DNA of 64,000 nucleotides from Botrytis cinerea B05.10 (taxonomy: Eukaryota; Ascomycota; Leotiomycetes; Helotiales; Sclerotiniaceae). Positions within the stretch are counted from its first letter, which is position 1. The number at the start of each line of letters is the position of its first letter. A program made the translations under genes and the position numbers. The stretch covers positions 744,001 to 808,000 of the forward strand of contig NC_037310.1 of the NCBI RefSeq assembly GCF_000143535.2. Reading direction: 5' to 3'. Below the pieces are notes generated by a model that had not been told where the DNA came from, searched no databases, and was given only the letters and a program-made list of their open reading frames with translations. Shown here piece after piece: positions 50,398-61,353 of the stretch.

Positions 50398-51557
50398 TTA
50401 TACTGTAACTATCAAATTCATCCCTATCTTGACATACCCCCAGATCTCTTCCATATGCAGAATCAAGGGTAGCGGTGGAAGATCCGTCCTTGAAAGGTAC
50501 AACTGAGATAGTAAACTGACCATGCTAATGAAACTTGCGATTGAAAAAACAGAAATCGACAAGGAAGTCTCCTTCCGTATCGCAAGTCGTGGATGAGTCA
50601 AGTGGTAGAGAAATGTTAGTGTCTGTATTATGGTCAGAAAACGCGGAAGAGTATCAAGTGACGGCACGTACACTAGCTATACAAATCCAAGCCGGCAGCA
50701 GTAAGCGTGGATCGCCCGAACCCCCTGATAGATAGAGAATCCACGATGTGGTGTATGCATTTATCAAGTTGATGGTGAGTAGACGGACAATCGTTGCTGT
50801 GTGATAGTTAGTCAAGTTTTCCATCATTTCTATGAAAATGCCCATACCTTGAGGAGTGTAGTTAAGTAACCTGATATGTTAAGTATTTAGTTACATGATA
50901 TGTTCTAGCTTCAGGTCGTGCCTTTAGGAAATGAGCGGTGTTGAAAGATTGCACATACCATCTAGACATTAAACAATCCGTAAAGAAGAAGGCAAGATAC
51001 GCGGATGAGAAACACTTTTGAGCGTATTAGCATTTGTTTTATCTCGGCATATGTATGATGTCTCCTGTCACAAATTGGGAGGCTTTCGAGTTGTCTTGAG
51101 AAATTCATCCATACCCACTGATTTCAAAAGTTAGCACTGAAAGGACAACGGCACCAGACCCTTCTTTCCGCAAGATAGAACATTTGCTCACCAGAACAGC
51201 CAAAAAGACTTCAACAACCCTAAATCTTTTTTCGATGGTCCATCTTGCTTCTACAGCGTTCATTTCATCCCACAGCAACTCCCTCATAAAAGTTAATGCA
51301 CATCGTGACCCCCACCAGATCGCCGGAGCGATACTAAGCAATCTACAAAAGAGGAGCGGGAAATGCCAAACTCTAGCTACACCAAGAAGTACGGCGACAC
51401 GAGGGTGTAGGACGGAAGTTTTGCCTTCTGGGTCGGCGGGGTGCAGGTTCGGTTTGTAGGGAGGTGTAGATATGGTGGTAGGTGGGATTTCAGAGGGGGA
51501 CGCAGGAAAGGGGGCTTGGTGCGAACGACGCCGGGTGGAAGCCAGAAGGAGGAGTGT
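50398..51557 (-). CDS. N-glycosylation protein Eos1 family, ER membrane; 5' end unresolved
   Basis: Five exons are readable on the minus strand: open from 51557 to 51192, then 51014-50959, 50870-50848, 50796-50672 and 50622-50398. Splice phases fit throughout. The chain runs HPRVAVLLGVARVWHFPLL, APAIWWGSRCALTF, RWTIEKRFRVVEVFLAVL, YLAFFFTDCLMSRW, LLNYTPQATIVRLL, NAYTTSWILYLSG, DPRLLLPAWICIAS, TLTFLYHLTHPRLAIRKETS and VFSIASFISMVSLLSQLYLS, the fungal Eos1 pattern with several membrane helices. Family knowledge: yeast Eos1 is an ER membrane protein needed for N-glycosylation and oxidative-stress tolerance. The third coding exon is only 23 nt. No in-frame ATG exists in the first open stretch; an upstream ATG at 51566 is followed one codon later by TAA. 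A missing upstream exon, a sequence error or a true nonsense change are possible. Confidence 0.82.
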
Positions 51558-52026
51558 TTACGGCATATGCTGCCGCTTTGCAATAGCTGGGAATGCAAGA
51601 GGTACTTGGGTGAGGGGTTTCCTACTGGAATATTATGTCAGTAGATGAGACAAGGTGTGCGCAGCTGGTTTGGGCAGAACAAATCAAAATCTCGTACTCC
51701 AAAGACGATTGGGACAAATATTAGCAATTGGCAGAATAGCCTAAATTCGATGTAAAATCAATGGTAGTTGGAAGTATACCCAGGTAGATTCTTCCAAGAA
51801 AGTATAACGGGCAAGCAAGGCCACCCAATTCCATCTCTCGTTCAGCCTCGTCAATCTGTCTTTCTAAGCCGCACAGCCACATTCAGCCACCAAGGCTGTC
51901 GGAATATTCTCTCGTTATCAAAAAAGTTACAGCGTTTTGACGGTATGAGGGGTGCCATCTTTACGAGAAACCTCCCACGCAGTTTTCTGCTTTTTGTCTC
52001 TCCCCCTTCGAATTGATACGGCTTCG
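51558..52026. promoter_or_regulatory. Divergent promoter region, Eos1 / Mba1-like
   Basis: About 470 bases between two outward-facing genes. It may also contain an unseen first exon of the Eos1 gene. On the minus strand a pyrimidine-led acceptor-like ATATTCCAG occurs near 51,630. No named element is recognised. Confidence 0.4.
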
Positions 52027-52901
52027 ATGGCTCAAGTTCTCCGCAGACATGTCTTCCCCACCCCTCGGAGTCCCTTCTCCCTCTCCAACCCTCGATATTT
52101 CTCCGTCATAACCCCCCGACAAGCATCTCCCGCCAATCCTGCGCAGCACCCCGATCGTAGAATGCGCATGCAAGCTATGGGGGGAACGCGAATGGCAACC
52201 GACGTTGGCCTTCTACCTAGTACGTCCGTCTCAATTAACCCCTGCGCCTCCTGAACTCTCGATCTAACAAATTCCAAGATACTTTCATAGCAGCTAGCAG
52301 CCCCTCTCTGTTTAGACACCCCAAAGGACTTTTGAAATTCCAATGGCAGAGACTCAAGATCCGATTCTGGGATACCGTTGCCACTATTGCGTTCAAATGG
52401 ATGTCTCCTAAAACCGGGCGTGTACGAAGAAAGGTGCAACTGAAGCGCGGTTCGATAGTACCCGCAGCCGAAGCTCTGTACAGAGAAATGTACCAAAATT
52501 TTGCTGCTGGCGATATTGGACGCTTGCGCAGAATGTGTGCCGATGGACTTTTGGAGAGTTTTGCGCAGCGCATAGCTTCGAGGCCACGAGGGCAAAAGGT
52601 GACATGGAACCTTGTGAAGATGAACCGAAGACCTAAGATTATGTCGACCAAGGCCGTCATGATACCCGGAGGCGATGGCAATGTGATACGACAAGCGGTG
52701 GTCAGAATTTCCAGTAGACAAAAGATGACATTGAGGGATAACAAAGGAAAGGAGCTGCCAGGGAGCACTGAGAAGGACGTCGTAGAGTATGTGGTTGTGC
52801 AGAAGATCTATAGAAATTGGCAAGACCCAGAATGGCAGGTCTGGGGTACAACGAGGGGGACTACGTTGAAGGATCTTGATGAATGGGAGAAGATGGCCTA
52901 G
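52027..52901 (+). CDS. Mitochondrial Mba1 / mL45-like protein (Tim44-like domain)
   Basis: Two exons (52027-52219 and 52279-52901) separated by a 59-nt GT-AG intron give 271 residues, close to yeast Mba1 (278). The first ~45 residues are rich in R, S and T with almost no acids (MAQVLRRHVFPTPRSPFSLS), typical of a mitochondrial presequence. The body contains PKGLLKFQWQRLKIRFWDTV, AAEALYREMYQNFAAGDIG, RRMCADGLLESFAQRIASRP, then VVEYVVVQKIYRNWQDPEWQ and VWGTTRGTTLKDLDEWEKMA, the cystatin/NTF2-like Tim44-like fold of the Mba1 and mL45 family. Family knowledge: these proteins dock mitochondrial ribosomes at the inner membrane near Oxa1 for co-translational insertion. Whether this fungus uses it as a ribosomal subunit or as a receptor is not decidable from sequence. 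Confidence 0.85.
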
Positions 52902-53419
52902 GAGTGAGAGTTGGTGATTTCAGAGCTGTACAATATGCATCTGTCTGTCTCAGTGTAAAATATTGGTGGGGGTTAGCTACTTGTATTGTACATAAATCCC
53001 CCTTTCAAAGTTCTTACAAGCGACTAAAATATTTAAAACCTCACTCGACGTGAGTGAGTATGAAATATCATGGCTCACCGCAACGGTCTACTGGAGGGAC
53101 GTGTAAGATACTTGGGGCTAAGCATATTGCTCTCACAAAAGAGGCTGTCATGACGAACTGGAGTACAATCAAGACAGCAGTTCTCTAGATCTAAGACGTA
53201 GACAGCTTTGAGCCCGGGACAGATAGGAAATTACTTTAGTGACAGCAGAGACTGGTCCAGTGGCTTCCATCTTCCAGAACATGCGCTTATCATTTCCGCC
53301 TCTCTCCCCCCTTTCATATCCTTCAATCATCCTCTAACAACATCCTCGCATCCTCTTCGTCTAAAATCATCTTTTACCACCACAAACCTCCAATGCTCTT
53401 CCACAGCCTTTCAGCCCCT

Positions 53420-53464
<45 letters not shown>

Positions 53465-54346
53465 AGTGACATGGGTTTTTCTATTTCACAACCCAAGATT
53501 GGCACGTGTTTAATCCCCTACTACAACACACTGAAAAGGACTGATCCGTTCAGCACTTATATTTGCTGATGGTTTGTCAAACGCTTATAGCCTCGGGAAT
53601 TGAACAGCTTTCCGTATGAGTCTGCCTACGTTTTCGCTAATTGACGGTTCGACTCGGGGCACAGATGAAGAGTACATAGCCTAGTCGCCTGTCTCAGAGG
53701 CCAACTCACGCAGACTGTGCCGAAAGTCACACAGCAGCAAGATGTAACTATGCCGCAATCATTTGGAAACAAATTTGAGGCTTTAAAATGAATGAGAATC
53801 TACACGCTGTAGCATCATGCTCAAAGCACTTGTCTAATACCGCATCATCATATAATTTTCACTGATCACTATCGTATGTATATCATCACTACAATATTGA
53901 ACTGCGCTCACAATGGTAATACTTTTATTTCACTCTACCTAAGCTTAGATGTAGCTGATTGATGGTACATAGTTTGTTCAAATCGAAAAGACTCTATCCT
54001 ATGTCTATCTTGTCCAAAGGAGCAAGAGAATCAATAGGGAGATGGCCAACATATGAATGATAGACCAGGAGCCACAATGCTCTTTCATGATTGACTCGTA
54101 GACAAGAATCCTGTACAACAGTAAATGAAGCCAAATCTCTGCAAAGATGAAGAAATACCATCAACTCCGTGAATCAGTAGTTGTAAAAATCAAGACACAA
54201 CCTGGTTGCCACCAGTGTTAATGCCATAAAACCGAGAGAGTATGAAGAAACGCGCTACCCAGATATCATGAAGAAGAACGAGTACCACCATGGCAGTAAC
54301 TGCGAATAATAGTTCTGATAGAGGGGTTTTATTGATAGTGGGATGA
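52902..54346. other. Intergenic region with a (CT)n microsatellite
   Basis: About 1.45 kb between the Mba1-like stop codon and the facing stop codon of the RNA-binding protein gene. No supportable gene. A GGTTCGACTC box near 53,646 resembles a tRNA B box but lacks a partner A box and stems. The last ~200 bases are probably 3' UTR of the minus-strand gene. Confidence 0.5.
53423..53460 (+). repeat. (TC)n microsatellite
   Basis: Nineteen perfect TC dinucleotides ending at GGTGAGTG. Simple repeat in intergenic DNA. Confidence 0.95.
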
Positions 54347-57106
54347 TTACTCAACAACCGCAGCATGTCCACTTGGAGTGGGAGTTGCCGAACGATCATC
54401 GTGAGCCTTGTTACCAACATCAACAGGTGAATACGGGTAGTATGCTTGTTGAGACGAAGCCAATTGATCAGCTGATGGGCTTTGCATACCCCAGTATGGA
54501 GCTGGTGCATATTGTTGGTATGGAGCATAACTGCAGTATGGTGACGGAGCAGCAGGGCTGCCGGTCAAGTCAGTTGCCACTGCTGGATTTCGCATGCCAT
54601 ATCCAGGACTAGCAGGATAGCCTGGGTAGTATGCTGGTGCTGGCGAGTACGATGTAGCACTACTGTAGTAATGGCCTTGACCATCAGTGAAGACAGTTGA
54701 GGGAGCAGCATAACCATAGTATGGACTGTAAGCAGTGTAACCGTAAGGAGAAGCATAAGCCATTGGAGACATCTGAGCAGATGGGGAAACTTGTTGCTCT
54801 TCAAGTCGATCAACACGAGGAGACTGGAATGATCGGGTGGAAGACAAAGGCTGTGACCTGGAGGATCTGCCTCTGCTACCACCATTCTCAGAGTCCTTTT
54901 GAGCAACTCGTAGAGACTTTCCACCGAAAGTGAAACCGTTCTATGGCAATGTTAGTTGAGTATCAAAAAATTTAAAAGATATCTCTTGCTTACCTTTGCA
55001 TTAACAGCATTAACAACTGCCATTGGCGACTTGAACTCGACAAAAGCGAAAGCAAACTTCTCTTCTGCTAAAAACGCGGTGGGTCAGTCTGCGAACATTC
55101 AGCAAAGAGGGGGTAACGCACGTTCAAACTTAGATGCGCTCTCTCGTAGACTGATGTCTTGAATGTCACCATAGTGCTCGAAGATGCCTCGAATTTGTTG
55201 CTCCGAAGTGCCCAATGGAAGGTTGCCAACGAAAATCGAGCGACGATCGACGTCATATCTTGCTAAGTATGCCTTGGTAGCATCAACTTCTGCGGCAGGT
55301 GGTGACTGCTGAGCAGGGGTTGCAAGGCCTGCGATAGGTTGCAGCTTGTAAAGATCATGGTTGCGGAAAGCCTAGGAACAGGTTAGCATGAGCACCATGA
55401 GTGTGAAGTATCAAAGTTGAACTTACAGATTGAGCATCTTGACCTTCATCATACATTTCGAATTGAACGATGACGCCTTCGTTGAGGTTAAGTGCAGTAC
55501 GCTCTACGTGAGAAGCAGTGTAACAAAGTTCAATCTTGCCAAAGCCCTTAAGAAGGTCTCTGACTTCACCCGGAGTGACGACTGAGCCATACTTGCGTTC
55601 AATAAAGAAGAGACCTGAGAAGCGTCAGTACAAACAAAATTGTAGAGAACGGCTGACTTACGATGTGCCTTGGCCTTTTCGCAGCGACATGGACGACCTT
55701 TGATCAAACGACCTCTGCCTTCCTTGATGGCTCTCTCGGCATGTTCTTGCTTCTAGTAATAGTTAGCTCTAAAAAGAAGAAGTACGGCCTGGTAGCAACC
55801 CACAGTGTACTGGCAAAATGCGAAAGGCATATGCTTGCCATCACGGCGAATCTTGACGTAGACAGGACCATATTCGCGGAAGACTTGAGTTACAGCCATT
55901 TGAAGAGAGTCTTCATTCTCGGATTGAAGAAGACTGTGAGATGTCAGTATAAATCATCTATGAAAATGGCGAAGAAAAAAAAAGGAAAGCACCAAAGAAG
56001 GGGAGGTAGAAAACTTACTTTGCAACGAAGACGCAACAAGAAGGAGGGTAGACAGCTTGTGCATCCTCAGCCTTGACGACTGTATATCCACTAAGTCTAT
56101 TGCCTGCATTGTCGGTTTCCTCTGAGATATGCTCTTGAACATGAAAGGAGAGCTTGCGCTTGGTTTCACCGTAGTTGGTGTCAACAGTACCAGCGTGGTT
56201 TGACTTGGACTTTGATGGAGACATCTCGGAGCTGTTGCTCGAGCTTCTTGAGCGCCAAGAGCCATGAATATCTCTCTGAGAATGTCTTGGAGCCTTGGGA
56301 GTATGCTGCTCATGGTGGCGATACTTTGAGCCATTCTTGCTTGGTGATTGAAATGGATCATCAGCATTACTCTGAGAGCCATTGCGAACAAATGGTGGCG
56401 AGTAACTGGAAATATTAGTGGATGAAGAGTCTGAAGGCATGTGAGCTTAGGGACCTACAGATTGGAGTTCCTGGAAACACTGGTAGAGTGGTGACCGGAA
56501 GATCTGACATCGTCTCCAACATCACTCTGATCATCAATGCTAAGATGAGCAACGTTGGTAAGAAGTGCTCCTTTGAGAAAATGTTAGCAAGAGTATGTGA
56601 ATGATTAAACCAAGACGAGAGGATTCTGGTGATTACGAGAGATGAAGCCGGAATCGTAGATATAAATAACAAAGAATCATGCAAATATAACGCATACATG
56701 ATCCATACAATTTGGCAGACCTTTTGAGCAAAGACATATTGAATGCTCTCAAAATGGTGCGAATTTTGGTATGAGAACATGAAGGGGAGGTGGTGTCTTG
56801 CAAAAGTGAAAAAAGAAAAAAGAAATACATGATGTGACATTGAAGGAATATGTTTGATGAAGGGGGAGGAAAGTAGGAAAGGAGGCGAGAGGAGAAGAAA
56901 CACGTACCATCATTGTCGGGAGTCAAAGGAATACCAGAATCACTGGCAGCAGAAGTACCATTTGTACTGGCAGGCGATGGCTCAATCTGAGAAGAGAGTG
57001 CAGAATGCGAACCCGAAGCATCGTAACTTGAACCGGAGGTGGATGAGGTTGAGTGCATACCAAGGGCATGACCACCGCCAGTTGAGGACGGAGTAGCAGG
57101 CGACAT
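54347..57106 (-). CDS. RNA-binding protein with three RRM-type domains and a Tyr/Pro/Ser-rich tail
   Basis: Nine exons (57106-56908, 56570-56459, 56405-56019, 55933-55804, 55752-55662, 55614-55427, 55371-55122, 55067-54994, 54940-54347) join in frame to 674 residues. The first ~220 residues are low-complexity and serine-rich. RRM1 (about 226-305) has RNP2-like CVFVANLL and RNP1-like MPFAFCQY. RRM2 (about 306-370) is a degenerate RRM starting RLFFIERKYGSVVTPGEVRD. RRM3 (about 412-490) has RSIFVGNLP and KFAFAFVEF. The tail (about 505-674) is rich in Y, P, S and A, with spaced SPYGY/SPYYGY words like proteins that enter RNA condensates. Family knowledge: such fungal RNP-domain proteins bind mRNA; the specific target is unknown and I assign no symbol. 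The first intron is 337 nt, much longer than the others. Confidence 0.88.
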
Positions 57107-57375
57107 GATCGAATGGAGCTTGGATACCGAGAAGAGAAGAAGAAAGGGTAGGAATTGTGAATTGAAAAAGTAGAAGTGTGACAAGCGTTGTGCAGATGTA
57201 GCTTAACAATTGTGCTCTGTTATGAACAGCAGAGCGGGTGGAAGGTGTACAGAAACCGGCGAAAGAGGAAAGAGAGGAGAAGAAAGGATGAAAGAAGATT
57301 TTCGGAGAGAAGAAGAGAAGAAGAGATGAAGAGATTGTATGGAAAGAGTCGAGATGAATGAGAAAACAGGAGAAA

Positions 57376-57388
57376 GGGGGGGGGGGGG
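57376..57388 (+). repeat. G13 homopolymer
   Basis: Thirteen consecutive G on the plus strand, that is a C run in the likely leader or promoter of the RNA-binding protein gene. Homopolymers of this kind are prone to length error in assemblies. Confidence 0.9.
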
Positions 57389-57569
57389 AAACAGTGGTAG
57401 GTGTGAAAAGGTGTGTTGTTTTTGGGAAGAGGAAAGTATCAACAGATTCACATTTGAAGCTCTATTTATATTTGTATGGATTTCCCGAAAGTGCGATGGT
57501 CTACAATTAAGCGGGCATAAGTACCTGGATAGACCAATCGTGGATATAACGGCCCGAGTTAGCATGGAA

Positions 57570-57573
<4 letters not shown>

Positions 57574-57617
<44 letters not shown>

Positions 57618-57629
57618 TGAGAGAGAGGG
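57574..57629 (+). repeat. (GA)n microsatellite
   Basis: A long GA dinucleotide tract with a few interruptions near its right end, about 470 bases upstream of the RNA-binding protein start codon. Confidence 0.9.
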
Positions 57630-58332
57630 GCAGTGCGGGAATGGCACGGAAATATTCCCCCAGGGAATCTTTGAAAGGGGAAGGGACGACCAACCGGGAA
57701 TAAATATGAGCAAAGTGATGAGTGAAGAGTGAGTGCGCGAGTGATTACCTATTCAGGACCTACCTACCTAGGACTCAGTATCTACCTAGTCTAGTGCCTA
57801 CGTTCACATACCCAAGCAGACACAGAAGCACAAAAACATATAAACACATAAACACAAAACCCACAGTCGCATAGACACATAGACACATAGACACTCAGAC
57901 TTAACACAAAGTGTCTACTCCCTCCACCACTCCTTGGGCTGATCATTGATCAAATGGTTCTTCATCTTGATTTTGGTCCTGATCCCGCCGTAAATAACAA
58001 TAGAGTAGTACCCAGGCGAAAGTAGCCCGAGGCTCTACAAAAGAGGACCGTCCAATGGCCATCTGGAGACCTCTTATAGACAGATATCTACCCGGGAGTG
58101 CAGCTCCCAATGCTCTTTCCTTTCTCCAATTGATGAGCACATGTCACCTGACATACCATATACCTTGACACACAATCGACCCCCCATGGTGATATTGGTA
58201 AAACAGATGGAAGCTTGCATAGGAAATCTGTTCTTAATCTTCCAACATTCTTTCTATCCCCAGCCCCTTACCTACCTAAGGCGATTGAACAACAATTCAA
58301 CCAGTACATCTTGACATGGAACTCATACATAT

Positions 58333-58608
58333 CTATCTAGGTAGTGAATGCATGTACACCATAAAATATTGAGGCTCTTCATCTTCATGGGGGAGGTGGT
58401 TCCGCGTAAATGCGGGAATCAATTCCGCGGGGAAAAAGGCAGCAAGATCGAAATCGAGACTACCATCGGTAGCATTGAACTCCTCATCGATCCCCGCCAA
58501 CAGCTCTCCGGTGTGGATTGAATATTGGGTATCTAGTAGTACCTGGTATGTATGAAGCCATCGAATCTGGCTACAAATTTCAAGATCATGCCATGTCAAT
58601 TGTGGCAT
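58333..58608 (-). CDS. Possible small hypothetical protein
   Basis: A 91-codon frame starting with a true ATG. The chain contains NATDGSLDFDLAAFFPAELI and HEDEEPQYFMVYMHSL and has a balanced, acidic composition unlike most chance frames. I do not recognise it. No splice-linked neighbour exon, no repeat and no other support is visible, so it may be chance. Confidence 0.2.
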   Translation of the reverse strand: MPQLTWHDLEICSQIRWLHTYQVLLDTQYSIHTGELLAGIDEEFNATDGSLDFDLAAFFPAELIPAFTRNHLPHEDEEPQYFMVYMHSLPR

Positions 58609-59042
58609 CCAAAAAAGGAAAACAACTCAATTGTATTAGAACACTTTGCGGCTGTAGATACCGCGGGAATTGCATTTAATAAAATGAAGAAAAAGGAAAA
58701 ATGCGAACGTTGATTTTTGTTTTCTCTCTCTCAGCAAAAGAACGATACCTTGAACATTCTTGAGAGATATCTACCTAGCATTATATTGGATTTATCATCT
58801 ACAAAGTACCTAGTACTTACTTGGTAGATATTGATTTCTTCATATGCATTTGCCTTTGGAAATAGTCGACGACCGTAGACTTCCTACAGTTGTCATGTCC
58901 TCTTTGCAGAAATCACAACAGAGTATAGGTAATTCAAGACTTGTGTTTAGATCAGCGTGATATTGCTAAGAGAGTCATGTTATCTAAGAGCATTTCCGGG
59001 GGGTATACCTCATTGCTGTCTATTTATTCATGCAAGGTACGT

Positions 59043-60028
59043 TCATTTAGACTCGCCTTCCTTGAGAGCATCTGCCCATTTTCTGCCAGTCAATTTCTCA
59101 AATGCCTCGCGGTACTTCTCAGCTGTTTGCGACTTGATGTCCTCTGGCATTGCAACTCCCTGTTTGCCCTTGAGTCCCTCGGTCGTCAACCAATTCCTCA
59201 AAAATTGTTTATCATAGCTCTCTTGTTCCTTTCCAACTTCGTACTTGGATGCAGGCCAGAATCTACTCGAGTCGGGTGTCAAAACCTCGTCTACAAGAAC
59301 GACCTCGTCGGTTTCCTCGTCCAATCCAAACTCAAATTTGGTATCCGCGATAATGATACCTCGTTCTGCAGCATAATCTCGAGCAGTAGTGTATAGCTTG
59401 ATTGCCAAATCTTCGATGCGCTGCGCATACTTTTCACCTACAATCTTGGCTGCCTCTGAAGGATGGATGTTCTCATCATTTTGGCCAGCTTCGGCTTTGG
59501 TAGAAGGTGTATAGATAGCTCCTTGAGGGAAAGCTTGAGAATTTTGCAAGCCTGCAGGTATTTGAATACCATGAACAGTGGATGACTTTTGATATTCTTT
59601 CCAGGCGGAACCGGTAATGTAACCGCGTACGATGGCCTCGATAGGGAAGATCTTGAGCTTACGTACTTGCATAGATCGGTTTCGGAGAAGTGAGCTTTGG
59701 GATGAGGAGATGGAGGAGGGAAGGGAGAGAGTCAGGAAGTGAGTTTTGAGATTGGGGATTAGACCTGTGAGGACCTCAAACCAATGCGCGGAAAGAAGAG
59801 TGAGGAGTGCGCCTTTGGAGGGGATACCCTATATATATCATTAGCTCTGGTCCTTTAGTACAAGACAAGAAAGTATACATTTTCCATAATCACGTCATAA
59901 GCTGAAATGCGATCTGATGCAACGAACAGAAGGGTCTTCTCATCAATTTCATAGAGGTTTCGAACTTTCCCTTCCGCGATCTTTGTGAGACCATCAAGGG
60001 TCAATGTGGTAAGAGCTGAATCTGTCAT
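59043..60028 (-). CDS. SAICAR synthetase (phosphoribosylaminoimidazole-succinocarboxamide synthase)
   Basis: Two exons (60028-59879 and 59828-59043) split by a 50-nt GT-AG intron give 311 residues, close to yeast Ade1 (306). It starts [20 protein letters not shown], followed by the ATP-loop motif [10 protein letters not shown]. Signature 1 is [16 protein letters not shown] (residues about 109-124), and signature 2 is IADTKFEFG (about 210-218), followed by [17 protein letters not shown]. Reaction: ATP-dependent ligation of aspartate to CAIR giving SAICAR, the seventh step of purine synthesis in the cytosol. All core motifs are intact, so it should be active. It is divergent from CIA30, with 450 bases between the start codons. 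Confidence 0.97.
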
Positions 60029-60478
60029 TGTTGGGTGATTTTGAGTAGTGTTGTGTATTGTAGGATTTGTTATGATGTAGTTGTGTTATGTAAAGTCTAA
60101 GTATTTCTAGTGTTCTGACTCAATTCACATTTATAAATTTTATTGAAATGCCCCTCCTGTTCCGAGGTTCCTCCGAGCACAAGCAGCAGAGTAGGACAAA
60201 CAGCTAGCACGTGCACTCGAAGCAACAGCCAAAATAACCATGAGAGACTTTCAAAGACGGCCGATCATCGGGAGGGGAGCTTGGGAGCAAATATCAAAGC
60301 TTTATTATTATACTACCTAGGTAATTGCCAAATGTAGGCCATATTCACAGCGATACACTACTCAACTTACTTCAACTGCAAACACCCGGTATACCACTAC
60401 ACACATAGGGTTCTTCAAGCACAATTGACAATCCTATTCTTCATTGATCACACACAAACAATATCAAAACGCTTCATC
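60029..60478. promoter_or_regulatory. Divergent promoter region, SAICAR synthetase / CIA30
   Basis: About 450 bases between outward-facing ATGs. An ACCTAGGT octamer lies at 60,315, about 160 bases upstream of the CIA30 start. Short frames here are not supported. Confidence 0.5.
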
Positions 60479-61353
60479 ATGAGGGTCACTCCCCCTCTTT
60501 CCAAGGGCTTCTTTGGCCGAAGTGTAGATGAGTTTAAACGTTTGTCAATAAGTGGTAAATCTTCCAGATAGCTCAACTCTCAATATAGACAAACTTACTT
60601 AACTTACTTCCTCTAGCACTCACTGCAGAAGGCACAAGAAGAGCTACATCTCCATTGCATCTCGCAAATTTCCACAGTCCCGAGTCTCTGAAACGCTGTA
60701 AAGTCTTCTCTGATGCTGATACGGGAGGCTTTTCAAAAGTGCATTTCGACTGGGTACCCCCCTCCGATAACCCAAACCCTAGCCCTTCCGAAAACAAGAA
60801 TGGGCATGTTAAGTTCCATGGAAATATTTCAATAGACCTACCCCCGAACAGGCCCCAAATACAGCGAAGTGGCTATGCGGCTTGGAGGACTCTTGATCAG
60901 CCATCGACGATATTCGGGAAATCACTATGGAACATAGATGCGTATGGACTGCTTGCCCTACGCATCAAAAGTGACGGGAGGAAGTATTTTGTGAACATAC
61001 AAACGGAATCAATTGTGCCTACGGATATACATCAACATAGGCTATACGCACGAAGCCCCGGAGAGTGGGAAACAGTTTTAATTAAGTGGAATGAGTTTGT
61101 ACGGACGAACCATGGTGTTGTCGTAGAACCGCAAGGTGAAATGTTGAGACAAAAGGTACGGACGGTAGGGATAGGATTAATTGATAGAGTTCCTGGTGAT
61201 TTCCAGCTTTGTGTGGAAAGGATTTGGGCCACCAATGGATTGAGTGAAGCGGATCTCGAAGAGGATGGCAGAAAGGAAGAAGGTCAATTGAAGAGCAAAC
61301 ATGGCGAGAAAATCAGATGGGGTGAAGATAAATTTGACAAGACTACTTCATGA
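60479..61353 (+). CDS. Complex I intermediate-associated protein 30 (CIA30 / NDUFAF1)
   Basis: Two exons (60479-60554 and 60617-61353) with a 62-nt GT-AG intron give 270 residues, about 30 kDa, as expected for CIA30. The start MRVTPPLSKGFFGRSVDEFK is basic and suits a mitochondrial location. The CIA30 domain covers about 43-225: ANFHSPESLKRCKVFSDADT, GGFSKVHFDW, GYAAWRTLD, YGLLALRIKSDGRKYFVNIQ, HRLYARSPGEWETVLIKWNEF and GIGLIDRVPGDFQLCVERIWA. Family knowledge: CIA30 binds membrane-arm intermediates during assembly of respiratory complex I and is lost in species without complex I, such as Saccharomyces. Its presence therefore supports a Pezizomycotina host with a functional complex I. The charged tail after about 235 is variable. 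Confidence 0.95.

Larger units (their letters stand above)
57107..59042. other. Long intergenic region upstream of the RNA-binding protein gene
   Basis: About 1.9 kb. The part next to 57,106 is purine-rich on the plus strand, so it is a pyrimidine-rich leader and promoter for the minus-strand gene. It includes a G13 run and a (GA)n tract. Further out, tandem ACACATAG words lie near 57,870-57,895. A minus frame of 91 codons at 58,333-58,608 (MPQLTWHDLEICSQIRWLHT...) has reasonable composition but no recognised family or adjoining exon. No other gene seen. Confidence 0.45.

Noticed and set aside
52032..52823. Long minus-strand frames of 177-263 codons opposite the Mba1-like gene
   Set aside because: They are the complement of a well-supported coding sequence, and their translation has no recognisable domain.
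53590..53665. tRNA candidate because of a GGTTCGACTC B-box-like word
   Set aside because: No A box at the right distance and no acceptor or anticodon stems can be folded.
55663..56076. 137-codon plus-strand frame inside the RNA-binding protein gene
   Set aside because: It runs antisense across two exons and introns of a gene whose splice phases all fit; its lysine-rich end is the complement of a pyrimidine-rich intron.
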